64,000 nt of DNA from assembly GCF_900129485.1 (NCBI RefSeq), contig NZ_FQVW01000005.1, positions 1 through 64,000 of the forward strand, read 5' to 3'. Below the pieces are notes generated by a model. The model had not been told where the DNA came from. It was given only the letters and a program-made list of their open reading frames with translations, and ran no database searches. Both the position numbers and the translations under genes were made by a program. Origin of the DNA: Ornithinibacillus halophilus. Lineage in GTDB: Bacteria > Bacillota > Bacilli > Bacillales > Amphibacillaceae. This document shows positions 35,840 through 44,189 of this stretch, piece by piece (the stretch's first letter is position 1; the number at the start of each line of letters is the position of its first letter).

Positions 35840-36916
35840 ATGTCCTTCTCTTTTTTAAAAAAACAGGCAGGTATCACTCTAATTGAATTACTAGCTACCT
35901 TGAGTCTTTTTTCTATAGTTATTACACTTACTTCCACTCTCATTCTCCAAATATTTAATAGTGAAGATAATATTAGAAAGCAAATATCTACGAAACAAGA
36001 ATTAAATATACTTATAAATGAGATTAGGCAGCAATATAGAGATAATAACTTAACGATTTGTTATGAAAATAACCAGTTGAGCATCGAAGAATTACAAATA
36101 ACCTATACAAATATTAGTGAGGCATCTTTTCAAAACAATGGAAATACATTTTCAGGAGCTAACAGTAATACTTGTATGGAAGTGGACACTGAAAGTCCTT
36201 TAATAATTAAAATAGCAACAAGTACTACAAAAATTGAAACAACCTTGATAAATCAATCCAATCAATATACTAAGGATATCCAACTAGTTCATGAACATGA
36301 CGAAGTTGAAGAGCCTGGTGGAGATTCTTATGATGTTTTATTCACTTTTCAATGCAACTTTGAAGGAAATCCAAATTTCACAAAAACACGATCACCTACT
36401 GTAGAATTTATTCTAAATCCCCTTTGTGGATCACCTTCTATTTATACAGTTGAAAATAATGCAACTTTTTCAAGAAATCTTTTACTGAATCCTCAAGTTA
36501 ACCTAAACGTAAATAATAACTTCTATTCTACAGAAAATGTTAACAGCATTAATATTGAGGAAAATTCAAATCTTAACGTTTCGGGGAATGGAATTTTCTA
36601 TGGAAATGTAACGTTGTCACCTAATGCTAAGTTACAAATAGATGGTGATGCAACGTTTAACGATAATATTATACTAGACAGGAAAGGGAGAGTTGTCTCT
36701 GAAATTTCAATTGGTGGAGATGTTATAATACATGGCAATATCACAATGCCTCAATTTACTATGTTAACTATAGATGGGAACGCTAAATTAAACGGGAACA
36801 TTTATCTTCAACCACAATCTCTAATAATAATTAAAGGTGACGCTATTTGTAATGGATTCATTGATAATAAAAGCAGTATTCAAGTTAACCCAAATAAAAT
36901 CAATACCTGTTCATAA
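35840..36916 (+). CDS. Modular prepilin with beta-solenoid-like C-terminal domain (2)
   Basis: A 358-aa paralogue of the preceding gene: 11-residue leader ending in AG, then ITLIELLATLSLFSIVITLT with Glu5, a globular part, an acidic hinge (HEHDEVEEPGGD) and a longer strand-repeat region (about 215-345) with units such as NGIFYGNVTLSPNAKLQIDG and GDVIIHGNITMPQFTMLTID. Six cysteines fall at positions equivalent to the first paralogue. A ribosome site like that of gene 1 (GGATGTG) precedes the ATG. Probably exported and incorporated by the adjacent pilus machine. Confidence 0.8.
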   Translation: MSFSFLKKQAGITLIELLATLSLFSIVITLTSTLILQIFNSEDNIRKQISTKQELNILINEIRQQYRDNNLTICYENNQLSIEELQITYTNISEASFQNNGNTFSGANSNTCMEVDTESPLIIKIATSTTKIETTLINQSNQYTKDIQLVHEHDEVEEPGGDSYDVLFTFQCNFEGNPNFTKTRSPTVEFILNPLCGSPSIYTVENNATFSRNLLLNPQVNLNVNNNFYSTENVNSINIEENSNLNVSGNGIFYGNVTLSPNAKLQIDGDATFNDNIILDRKGRVVSEISIGGDVIIHGNITMPQFTMLTIDGNAKLNGNIYLQPQSLIIIKGDAICNGFIDNKSSIQVNPNKINTCS

Positions 36917-36939
36917 GTGGAATTATGTACCTGATAAAT

Positions 36940-36969
36940 AGAAACGTGAGCTCATCGACTCACGTTTCT
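36940..36969. terminator. Bidirectional terminator between the modular prepilin and ytkL
   Basis: AGAAACGTGAG (36940-36950) pairs with CTCACGTTTCT (36959-36969) around an 8-nt loop. It lies 23 bp after the prepilin stop and directly at the ytkL stop, serving both convergent units. Confidence 0.85.
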
Positions 36970-37650
36970 TTATAACTCCATCTCTTCCCCAATCTCCATC
37001 ACTTTTCCTTCGCCAGTCTTCACTTTACTAGCAAAAGCCTCAGCATCCTGCTCGATTACTGGGAATGTATTGTAATGGATTGGAACAACGACGTTTGATT
37101 TAATCCAGTCTGCTGCAACTAACGCATCTTCTGGTCCCATGGTGAAGTTATCACCTATTGGAACAAATGCTAAATCAATATCATTCATATTCCCATACAT
37201 TTTTAAATCCGTAAATAATGCCGTATCTCCTAAATGATAGATTGTTTTCCCTTCTATAGTTAACAAAATTCCACCAGGCATTCCGGTGTAAACGATCGTA
37301 CCATCCTCTTCGCTATAAGAGGATCCATGGAACGCTTGAGTAAACTTCACTTTCCCAAAGTCAAACTCTCGGGAACCACCAATATGCATTGGATGTGTAT
37401 TAATCCCTTTCCCACCTAAATAAACAGCTAATTCATTAGGTGCAACGACTAGCGCACCGGTACGTTTAGCGATATCTACTGTATCACCGACATGATCATT
37501 ATGTCCGTGCGTTAATAAAATGACATCGGCCTCCACATTACTAGCATCCAAATCACACGCTTCATTCCCCGAAATAAACGGGTCAATCAAAATCGTATGC
37601 GAGTCAGTCTTTACCTTAACAACAGAATGTCCATGATAAGAAACCTTCAT
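36970..37650 (-). CDS. ytkL: Metal-dependent hydrolase YtkL (UPF0173)
   Basis: A 226-aa metallo-beta-lactamase-fold protein of the UPF0173 family. The zinc motif is [10 protein letters not shown], with further ligands in [15 protein letters not shown] and the C-terminal PIHYNTFP. The natural substrate is unknown. It marks the return to the conserved Bacillus backbone after the pilus locus. Confidence 0.92.
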   Translation of the reverse strand: MKVSYHGHSVVKVKTDSHTILIDPFISGNEACDLDASNVEADVILLTHGHNDHVGDTVDIAKRTGALVVAPNELAVYLGGKGINTHPMHIGGSREFDFGKVKFTQAFHGSSYSEEDGTIVYTGMPGGILLTIEGKTIYHLGDTALFTDLKMYGNMNDIDLAFVPIGDNFTMGPEDALVAADWIKSNVVVPIHYNTFPVIEQDAEAFASKVKTGEGKVMEIGEEMEL

Positions 37651-37812
37651 TGATAACCACTCCTTCTAATTAATTTTATAGTATGTATTCGATAAATATC
37701 CTTAAAATCCTGCTGACGAATAGTATATTGACCATCAGTGTTACTACTGGACAACAATTTCTAGCATTGCTCAAAATAAAAGAGTTAATACTCTCATTTC
37801 TTACAAATTAAA

Positions 37813-37844
37813 AAGAGGCTGATCCTATACCAGGTCAACCTCTT
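37813..37844 (-). terminator. Intrinsic terminator of ald
   Basis: AAGAGGCTGA (37813-37822) pairs with TCAACCTCTT (37835-37844), followed on the minus strand by TTTTTAATTTG, 8 bp after the ald stop. Confidence 0.9.
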
Positions 37845-37851
37845 CTCTCAT

Positions 37852-38964
37852 TTATAGTAAATCAAAAACGTCTGCATATTCTAAGCCATGTGCTTCAGCT
37901 ACAGCTTCATAGGTTACATAACCATCTGCTGTATTGATTCCTTTTCTTAGAGCTGCATTATCATTACACGCTTTTTTGTAGCCTTTATTCGCAATTTGCA
38001 ACGCATATGGTACCGTTACATTTGTTAAACCAATCGTTGATGTTCTTGGAACAGCGCCAGGCATATTGGCTACTGAGTAATGAAGAACACCATGCTTTGT
38101 GTACGTTGGATTATCATGAGTAGTAATTCGGTCACTTGTTTCAAAGATACCACCTTGGTCAATCGCAACATCAACAATAACAGATCCTTCTGACATTGCT
38201 TGGACCATGTCTTCAGTAACTAGTTTTGGTGCGCGTGCTCCAGGAATTAAAACTGCACCAATAACTAAGTCAGACTCAGCAATAGAATTTGCAATATTTA
38301 ATGGATTCGACATCATTGTATTAATAGAGGAACCAAAAATATCGTCCAATTGTCTTAATCGGTCAGGATTTAAATCAATAATTGTAACGTCAGCACCTAA
38401 GCCAGCAGCGATTTTTGCTGAATTCATTCCAACAACTCCACCACCAATAACTGTTACCTTGGCACGTTTTACCCCAGGAATTCCAGCTAGTAAGACGCCT
38501 TTTCCACCTTTTGATTTTTCTAGGAATTGGGCTCCAATTTGAGCAGCCATTCTTCCTGCTACTTCACTCATAGGAGTTAACAATGGAAGGGTTCTATTTT
38601 CTAATTGAACCGTCTCATAAGCAATCCCTACGACTTTTTTATCAATCATGGCCTTTGTTAGTTCAGGCTCTGCTGCTAAATGTAAGTATGTAAATAAAAT
38701 AAGTCCTTCATAAAAATAATCATATTCCTCAGGTAGTGGTTCCTTTACTTTCATAACCATTTCCTGTTTCCAAGCTTCCTTTGCACTACCAACGATAATT
38801 GCTCCTGCATCCTCATACTGTTCATCAGTGAAGCCCGAGCCAAGTCCCGCTCCAGTCTCGATAAAAATATCGTGTCCTGCTCCTTTTAGCGACAGCACCC
38901 CAGCTGGAGTCATTGCTACACGATTTTCATTGTTCTTTATCTCTCGTGGAACCCCTATGTTCAT
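37852..38964 (-). CDS. ald: Alanine dehydrogenase
   Basis: A 370-aa enzyme that interconverts L-alanine and pyruvate plus ammonia with NAD; needed in Bacillus for alanine use and normal sporulation. Motifs: [28 protein letters not shown] with the catalytic lysine, [10 protein letters not shown] with the catalytic histidine, and the Rossmann glycines [13 protein letters not shown]. Monocistronic, with its own terminator and a candidate cre site upstream at 39005-39018. Confidence 0.96.
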   Translation of the reverse strand: MNIGVPREIKNNENRVAMTPAGVLSLKGAGHDIFIETGAGLGSGFTDEQYEDAGAIIVGSAKEAWKQEMVMKVKEPLPEEYDYFYEGLILFTYLHLAAEPELTKAMIDKKVVGIAYETVQLENRTLPLLTPMSEVAGRMAAQIGAQFLEKSKGGKGVLLAGIPGVKRAKVTVIGGGVVGMNSAKIAAGLGADVTIIDLNPDRLRQLDDIFGSSINTMMSNPLNIANSIAESDLVIGAVLIPGARAPKLVTEDMVQAMSEGSVIVDVAIDQGGIFETSDRITTHDNPTYTKHGVLHYSVANMPGAVPRTSTIGLTNVTVPYALQIANKGYKKACNDNAALRKGINTADGYVTYEAVAEAHGLEYADVFDLL

Positions 38965-39004
38965 CTTATTCCCATCCCTTCTTACAATTATATTTTAAAA
39001 ACTA

Positions 39005-39018
39005 TGTAAGCATTTTCA
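39005..39018 (-). promoter_or_regulatory. Candidate CcpA cre site upstream of ald
   Basis: On the minus strand TGAAAATGCTTACA matches TGWAANCGNTNWCA at 13 of 14 positions, 41 bp before the ald start codon. It would give carbon-catabolite control of ald. Confidence 0.45.
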
Positions 39019-39098
39019 TTGTAACAAATTTTCCGTGAAAAAGCATTAATACAAATACTCTTTTAATGGGATTTTTACAACTACCTTTTACTCCCTAT

Positions 39099-39130
39099 TA
39101 AAAACACAGCCCAACTTTCATTGGACTGTG
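39099..39130 (-). terminator. Terminator of the 50-aa gene
   Basis: CACAGCCCAA pairs with TTGGACTGTG (one G-T pair), followed on the minus strand by TTTTTAATAGGG. Confidence 0.85.
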
Positions 39131-39153
39131 CAAAACTTCTGTTTCTAAAGTTT

Positions 39154-39306
39154 TTAATTTTTTCGGTTATTATACGTCCAGATGTCACGGTTATTATGCA
39201 GACGGTCTTCTACCACTCCACTTTGATAACTTTCAAATAATTGGTTCTGAACTGCAGCAACACCTTTATGATCTTCAACTAACTTTTTTGTATCTTTTTT
39301 AGCCAA
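39154..39306 (-). CDS. Small hypothetical protein, 50 aa
   Basis: A 50-aa charged protein beginning MAKKDTKKLVEDHKGVAAVQ and ending in an Asn/Arg-rich tail. The start is TTG at 39306, chosen because GGAGGTG lies 7-8 nt upstream; the longer ORF runs through that site. It has its own terminator. I do not recognise the family. No membrane segment or known motif. Confidence 0.65.
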   Translation of the reverse strand: MAKKDTKKLVEDHKGVAAVQNQLFESYQSGVVEDRLHNNRDIWTYNNRKN

Positions 39307-39442
39307 GGGATACACCTCCAGTAAATACCAAAACAATAATGGTAATTTTTTAAACCCCATTGAAAGTGAACGAAATTAAGAATGGGATTCTATTTTAGTT
39401 TGTACAAAAAAACGTCACATTGTTCCTGTAACTTTTTCCAAT

Positions 39443-39465
39443 TGTAAACGTTTTTATAGTATAAT
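39443..39465 (+). promoter_or_regulatory. Promoter of the stress-protein gene with candidate cre
   Basis: TATAAT (39460-39465) is preceded by a TGTAAACGTTTTTA box (39443-39456) that matches the cre consensus at 13 of 14 positions and lies between the -35 and -10. The -35 is weak. Repression by CcpA is plausible. Confidence 0.45.
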
Positions 39466-39505
39466 ATAAGTGTAAGATACAGTTGTTCGGAAGGGGAGAG
39501 GCCAT

Positions 39506-39940
39506 ATGGAATTTGAATACAAAAATATTGTAGTCGCTATTGATGGTTCAGAAGCATCTGAGAAGGCATATAAAAAGGCATTGACAATTACGAAGCGTAA
39601 TAACGCAAGATTAATACTTGCTCACGTAGTTGATTCAAGAACGTTCGCAACGGCAGAAGCCTACGATCGTACATTAGGCGAGCGTGCTGAAAAATACGCA
39701 CAAGAGTTAGTTGATAATTATGTTAAAACTGCTAAAGAAGCAGGTGTCGATGACGTTGTACGCTGTATTGAGTATGGGTCACCTAAAGTAAAAATCGCAA
39801 AAGATATTGCAAATAACTTTGATGCGGACTTAATTATTTGTGGTGCAACAGGGATGAATGCCGTAGAACGTTTCCTTATTGGAAGTGTGTCTGAGAGCAT
39901 TACTCGTTATGCTACTTGTGACGTACTTGTAATCAGATAA
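39506..39940 (+). CDS. Universal stress protein UspA family
   Basis: A 144-aa cytoplasmic Usp domain protein. The ATP-binding signature GATGMNAVERFLIGSVSESI (G-2x-G-9x-GS/T) is complete, so it is probably of the ATP-binding class. N-terminal IVVAIDGSEASEKAYKKAL is typical. The start has GGAAGGGGAGAGG upstream. Single gene divergent from the 50-aa gene and convergent with moaB. Confidence 0.92.
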   Translation: MEFEYKNIVVAIDGSEASEKAYKKALTITKRNNARLILAHVVDSRTFATAEAYDRTLGERAEKYAQELVDNYVKTAKEAGVDDVVRCIEYGSPKVKIAKDIANNFDADLIICGATGMNAVERFLIGSVSESITRYATCDVLVIR

Positions 39941-39967
39941 TACTTGTTCAGAAATACCTCAATCCCT

Positions 39968-39993
39968 TGAAAAGGCTGTTCTAATGGACAGCC
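39968..39993. terminator. Terminator between the stress-protein gene and moaB
   Basis: AAAGGCTGTTCTAATGGACAGCCTTTTT forms an 8-bp stem with T tract on the plus strand. It may also serve moaB on the minus strand. Confidence 0.85.
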
Positions 39994-39996
39994 TTT

Positions 39997-40503
39997 TTAT
40001 AATTTCTTTATTTCTCTAACGACGTGAGATAATTCTGGCAAAATAAGCTTGTTCATTGCTAATCGAACCGCACCACTTGATCCAGGTGTCGAAAATATTG
40101 CCGTCGATTCTCTCACCCCTGCAATAGCACGAGATAAAATAGCTGCTGAACCAATATCCTCTTGATAACTTAACATACGAAATATTTCTCCAAATCCCGG
40201 TATTTCCTTTTCAAGTATCGATTGTACTGTCTCGACCGTCACATCTCTTGGCGCAATCCCAGTTCCACCATTCGTTAAAATAACATCGATTTCCGGGTCC
40301 TTACAACCAATTTCAATTTGCTCTTTTATGTCATCAATTTCATCAGGGATAATTTCTTTAGCAATCACTTGGTGTCCTTCTTGTTCCAAGAACTCCTGCA
40401 TCAACTTACCACTTTTATCACTTGCTTCCGTTCTCGTATCACTAATTGTGATTATCATGCAGCGAGCAGAAACCGTTTTTGCTTTATGCTCATGAACAGC
40501 CAT
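39997..40503 (-). CDS. moaB: Molybdenum cofactor biosynthesis protein MoaB
   Basis: A 168-aa MoaB/MogA-type protein that adenylylates molybdopterin. The family's TNGGTGIAPRDVTVE and the region FSTPGSSGAVRLAMNKLILPELSH are clear. The start is ATG at 40503 with GAGGAGG upstream; the ORF extends 28 residues further but without a site. The gene stands alone here, followed upstream by the 52-bp repeat array. Confidence 0.93.
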   Translation of the reverse strand: MAVHEHKAKTVSARCMIITISDTRTEASDKSGKLMQEFLEQEGHQVIAKEIIPDEIDDIKEQIEIGCKDPEIDVILTNGGTGIAPRDVTVETVQSILEKEIPGFGEIFRMLSYQEDIGSAAILSRAIAGVRESTAIFSTPGSSGAVRLAMNKLILPELSHVVREIKKL

Positions 40504-40628
40504 ACTTTTCCTCCTCTTTAAATATTCTTTTTTTCTAATGTAGCATAGTTTGCATTTAACAGTCAGTCTAGAGCTTTCGACTTTCATCTGTTACTCTAAG
40601 TTCACTTTTTCTTCAGCTATGGGCATTG
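40504..40628. other. Gap between moaB and repeat array B
   Basis: This 125-bp stretch holds the moaB ribosome binding site and presumably its promoter. I see no gene or clear promoter box. Confidence 0.5.
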
Positions 40629-41200
40629 ATAGCTTCTCTCGATTACCGGAGACTCTTTTTTACCTTCGCTTCCGGCATCGATGGGCCTTCTCGATTACCT
40701 TAGACTCTCTTTTCTCTCCGCTTCCGGCATCGATGAGCCTTCTCGATTACCCTAGACTCGCTTTTCTCTCCGCTTCCGGCATCGAGAAACCCTTTCGATT
40801 ACCTTAGACCCTCTTTTCTCTCCGCTTCCGGCATCGATGGGCCTTCTCGATTACCCTAGACTCTCTTTTCCCTTCGCTTCCGGCATCGACAACCTCTCTC
40901 GATTACCGGAGACTCTCTTTTCCCTTCGCTTCCGGCATCGATGGGCCTTCTCGATTACCCTAGACTCTCTTTTCTCTCCGCTTCCGGCATCGATGGGCCT
41001 TCTCGGTTACCCTAGACTTCTTTTTACCTCCGCTTCCGGCATCGATGGGCCTTCTCGATTACCGGAGAAACTCTTTTCTCTCCGCTTCCGGCATCGACAA
41101 CCTCTCTCGATTACCGGAGACTTCCCTTTCCCCACGCTTCCGGCATCGACAACCTCTCTCGATTACCGGAGACTTCCCTTTCCCCACGCTTCCGGCATCG
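40629..41200. repeat. 52-bp tandem repeat array B, 11 units
   Basis: TCCGGCATCG begins at 40671, 40723, 40775, 40827, 40879, 40931, 40983, 41035, 41087, 41139 and 41191: eleven units at exactly 52 bp with no length variation. Each unit has a left arm TCGATTACC(GG/CT/TT)AG and a right arm CTTCCGGCATCGA that are near-inverted, so each can fold as an imperfect hairpin. The last two units are identical. The array matches array A (1-162) in period and both conserved blocks. It fills the moaB-ackA interval. Confidence 0.95.
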
Positions 41201-41234
41201 ATAATCACAATTCATAAACTGCATACAACAAAAA

Positions 41235-41269
41235 AGCCTTGAACCAGCATCTATAGCTAGTCCAAAGCT
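41235..41269 (-). terminator. Intrinsic terminator of ackA
   Basis: AGCCTTGAACCAGC (41235-41248) pairs with GCTAGTCCAAAGCT (41256-41269) allowing G-U pairs, with six T following on the minus strand. Confidence 0.85.
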
Positions 41270-41276
41270 AATATAA

Positions 41277-42458
41277 TTACGATAATCGTACGGTATCTCT
41301 TGCAATCATGACTTCTTCGTTAGTTGGTATGACGATCACTTTAACTGGTGAGTGTGGGTAATTGATGAATGCTTCTTTTCCACGTGTTTCATTCAATTTA
41401 GGGTCCCAATATATTCCCATGAATTCTAATCCAGTTAAGACTCTTTCACGGATGCTAATACTATTTTCTCCAACGCCAGCTGTAAAGATTATTGCATCTA
41501 CTCCTGACATACGAGCTGCATAAGAACCGATATATTTGTGAATACGACCTGCAAATACATCTAGTGCTAGTTCTGCACGTTTATCTTCATTTGCTTTTTC
41601 TTCGATATCACGTAAGTCACTAGAAAAACCTGATAATGCTAGCATTCCACTCTCTTTGTTTAACACATTTAAAACTTCATCTGCAGTTTTACCTGTTTTC
41701 TCCATAATATAAGGAATTAAAGCAGGGTCAATATTTCCGGAACGAGTTCCCATCGTTACACCGGCTAAAGGAGTGAATCCCATTGAAGTATCAATTGATT
41801 TTCCTCCTTCAATGGCAGCGATACTCGCACCGTTACCAAGGTGACAAGAGATTAAACGTAACTGCTCTAAAGGAATACCTAATAGATCTGAAGCACGCTG
41901 CGATACGTATTTATGACTTGTCCCGTGGAACCCATATTTACGTATACCATATTTTTCATAATATTCATATGGCAAGCTGTATAAATATGATTTTTCTGGC
42001 ATCGTTTGATGGAATGCAGTATCAAATACAGCCACCATTGGAACGTTTGGTAACACTTCACGGAATGCACGAATACCAGTTAAGTTAGCAGGGTTATGCA
42101 ATGGTGCTAAATCAGAAATAGCTTCAATTTCTTTAATGACTTCATCTGTAATCTTTACAGAATCGGGGAACTTTTCTCCACCATGAACGATACGGTGGCC
42201 TACTGCATCAATTTCATTTAATGATTGTATAACTCCTGATCCTGTTAATTTTTCAAGCAACTGTTTTACTGCAACTTCATGATCAGGGATATCGGCGACT
42301 ACTTTGTCTTTTTCTCCATTAACTTCTATTGTAAAAATCGAATCGTTTATGCCAATTCTTTCGACTAGTCCAACTGCTTTCACTTCTTCTTCTGGCATTT
42401 GAATTAATTGAAATTTTAATGATGAACTACCTGCGTTGATCGCTAATACATTACTCAT
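41277..42458 (-). CDS. ackA: Acetate kinase
   Basis: A 393-aa enzyme that makes ATP and acetate from acetyl phosphate in overflow metabolism. ASKHA-fold motifs: [22 protein letters not shown], catalytic [11 protein letters not shown], and [19 protein letters not shown] lies 10 nt before the ATG. It begins 22 bp after ytxK and is last in the ytfI-ytfJ-tpx-ytxK-ackA run, as in B. subtilis. No cre site was found directly upstream, unlike the activating site known for B. subtilis ackA. Confidence 0.97.
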   Translation of the reverse strand: MSNVLAINAGSSSLKFQLIQMPEEEVKAVGLVERIGINDSIFTIEVNGEKDKVVADIPDHEVAVKQLLEKLTGSGVIQSLNEIDAVGHRIVHGGEKFPDSVKITDEVIKEIEAISDLAPLHNPANLTGIRAFREVLPNVPMVAVFDTAFHQTMPEKSYLYSLPYEYYEKYGIRKYGFHGTSHKYVSQRASDLLGIPLEQLRLISCHLGNGASIAAIEGGKSIDTSMGFTPLAGVTMGTRSGNIDPALIPYIMEKTGKTADEVLNVLNKESGMLALSGFSSDLRDIEEKANEDKRAELALDVFAGRIHKYIGSYAARMSGVDAIIFTAGVGENSISIRERVLTGLEFMGIYWDPKLNETRGKEAFINYPHSPVKVIVIPTNEEVMIARDTVRLS

Positions 42459-42480
42459 GATGATTCAACTCCTAATGATG

Positions 42481-43464
42481 TTAATTTTTGTATGACGCAA
42501 ACCAATTATTCATTTGTGCTAGAATATCTTCCATCGCTTTTGTGTTTTTTAAAGATGGAAGCTGTACAAGTAATGGTTGTTTCGGTGCAGAAGTATTTTC
42601 TCCTTTCTTCTGCAATATAAGAATACTTTTCGCTTGTTTTTCAGATTTAAAAATGCTATCCGGTAGTTGTAACATTCCTATTATATGTCCATATTCTTGT
42701 ATGTAAGCATGTAACTTATCCGATTGGTCACTATCGAATAAAAAGTTTGGAACGACAAATATTAAATATCCAGCTTCCTTTGTATAATTCATGCTTTGCT
42801 CAATGAATAAATGATGGGCATAAGAATGGCCTTCATCTGCTTTTAATTGAAAATTTTTAGCGCGGATATCATCTGGATAATAACCAACTGGTAAATCTGA
42901 TACAACTAGATCTACTGGGTCCATTAAAAATGGTCTTAAGCTATCTTGATGAAAGAATTCAATTTTCCGTTGTTGTATATTGGCACTAATTACTGCTAAC
43001 TGGATTAACGTTGGATCTACTTCGCTCGCAAAAGTTTCCATTGGTTTATCGATATGCCCCATAACCGTTGTTAATAGATTAGCTGTACCACTAGCGGGAT
43101 CAAACACACGTAATTCCTTAACGTCTTTTGTAAGCTTTTCTGCTAAATAACCAACGAGTAAACCAACAGATTCTGGTGTTAGTAAATGTTGCTGCTGGGT
43201 TGTATCCTTCATTCCTTTTAATATCGCAAATTGAATTGCCTTGCGTATCTCATCTGATTTATAGGAACTTATATCAACTTTTCCTAGGGCCGTCTCTAGT
43301 TTATGGGATAAAATATCATCCATTGTTTCTTCTGGACTATTATAAAAAAGTGTCTCCAAGCATATAACTAAGCTTTCCAAATATGTTTCATTCTCATGTT
43401 GCTCTATAATCATTGTTGTTGAATCCAACCATTCAAAAAGTGTTTCTACCTTTGTTTTCTCCAT
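42481..43464 (-). CDS. ytxK: Class I SAM-dependent methyltransferase-like protein YtxK
   Basis: A 327-aa N6-adenine methylase-like protein. The AdoMet motif is VFDPASGTANLLTTVMG, and the catalytic N-P-P-Y-like motif is SDLPVGYYPDD, not the canonical NPPY/F, so DNA methylation is doubtful. A helical N-terminus (1-110) resembles HsdM. Position before ackA equals B. subtilis ytxK, of unknown function. The chosen ATG has GGAGG upstream; the ORF extends another 21 residues without one. Confidence 0.88.
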   Translation of the reverse strand: MEKTKVETLFEWLDSTTMIIEQHENETYLESLVICLETLFYNSPEETMDDILSHKLETALGKVDISSYKSDEIRKAIQFAILKGMKDTTQQQHLLTPESVGLLVGYLAEKLTKDVKELRVFDPASGTANLLTTVMGHIDKPMETFASEVDPTLIQLAVISANIQQRKIEFFHQDSLRPFLMDPVDLVVSDLPVGYYPDDIRAKNFQLKADEGHSYAHHLFIEQSMNYTKEAGYLIFVVPNFLFDSDQSDKLHAYIQEYGHIIGMLQLPDSIFKSEKQAKSILILQKKGENTSAPKQPLLVQLPSLKNTKAMEDILAQMNNWFASYKN

Positions 43465-43576
43465 AACTTCAAATCCTCCGTTCTTTAGAGCGTATCTATT
43501 GTACCAAACAAGGACACATCTGTACAAAAAATTGATACAGATTTTTATAATTTAGTATAACAGTTTTGCAATAATA

Positions 43577-43606
43577 AAATCCCTCCCCTTATATGGAGAG
43601 AGATTT
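43577..43606 (-). terminator. Intrinsic terminator of tpx
   Basis: AAATCCCTCCCC (43577-43588) pairs with GGAGAGAGATTT (43595-43606) with G-U pairs, followed on the minus strand by TTATTATTG. Confidence 0.8.
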
Positions 43607-43615
43607 TACCCGTTA

Positions 43616-44113
43616 TTATTTAGCCTGTTTCGCTGCTTCTAATGCTTTGTCATAGTCTGGATGCTCGGAAACCTCGCTTACATATTCTACATATGTAACT
43701 TTATCATTGGAGTCCACAACAAAGATGGATCGTGCCAAGAGTCGTAGCTCTTTAATGAGTACTCCATATTTTTCACCAAAATTTCCTTCACGGTGATCGG
43801 ACAGTGTTATGAGGTTACTTACATTATTTGCTTCTAGCCAGCGTTTCTGTGCAAAAGGCAAGTCCATACTTACAGTCAACACCTGTGCGTCTACCTTACT
43901 TGCTTCATCATTAAATTTTTTAGTCTGTAATGAACAAACACCTGTGTCAAGTGACGGTACAACACTAATTAGTTTAACTTTTCCTTTATAATCATCTAGG
44001 CTTACTTCTTTCAAATCATTATTTAATACAGTAAAATTAGGTGCTTGATCACCGACTTTTATCTCTGACCCAATTAATGTGACTGGTTCTTGATGGAATG
44101 TTACGTTTGCCAT
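43616..44113 (-). CDS. tpx: Thiol peroxidase Tpx lacking the resolving cysteine
   Basis: A 165-aa peroxiredoxin of the Tpx family that reduces hydroperoxides in the cytoplasm. The peroxidatic cysteine lies in PSLDTGVCSLQT. The resolving cysteine normally found in the RWC segment is replaced by leucine (RWLEANN), and no other cysteine is present. The enzyme is therefore a 1-Cys form that would need an external thiol, probably bacillithiol or thioredoxin. Active-site arginine and ETLSDH-like (ITLSDHREG) segments are intact. Start ATG at 44113 with GGGAGG upstream. Confidence 0.93.
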   Translation of the reverse strand: MANVTFHQEPVTLIGSEIKVGDQAPNFTVLNNDLKEVSLDDYKGKVKLISVVPSLDTGVCSLQTKKFNDEASKVDAQVLTVSMDLPFAQKRWLEANNVSNLITLSDHREGNFGEKYGVLIKELRLLARSIFVVDSNDKVTYVEYVSEVSEHPDYDKALEAAKQAK

Positions 44114-44189
44114 AATATCCATTCCTCCCAAATTAGATTTCACCTATCATTATGCGTAAGATAAGGAATCATGTCTAGTAAAAGGCCTA

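Noticed and set aside
40629..41200. CRISPR array
   Set aside because: Period is regular but the segments between conserved blocks are themselves similar from unit to unit, two units are identical, each unit is quasi-palindromic over 45 bp, and no cas gene is near.
40550..41305. Several open frames (84-126 aa) across the 52-bp array on both strands
   Set aside because: They are artefacts of the repeat (52 bp is not a multiple of 3, so all frames stay open), with no ribosome binding site or known family.
42481..43464. Restriction-modification methylase (YtxK)
   Set aside because: The catalytic motif departs from NPPY (DLPVGYYP), no restriction or specificity subunit is near, and the gene is in the conserved ackA context.
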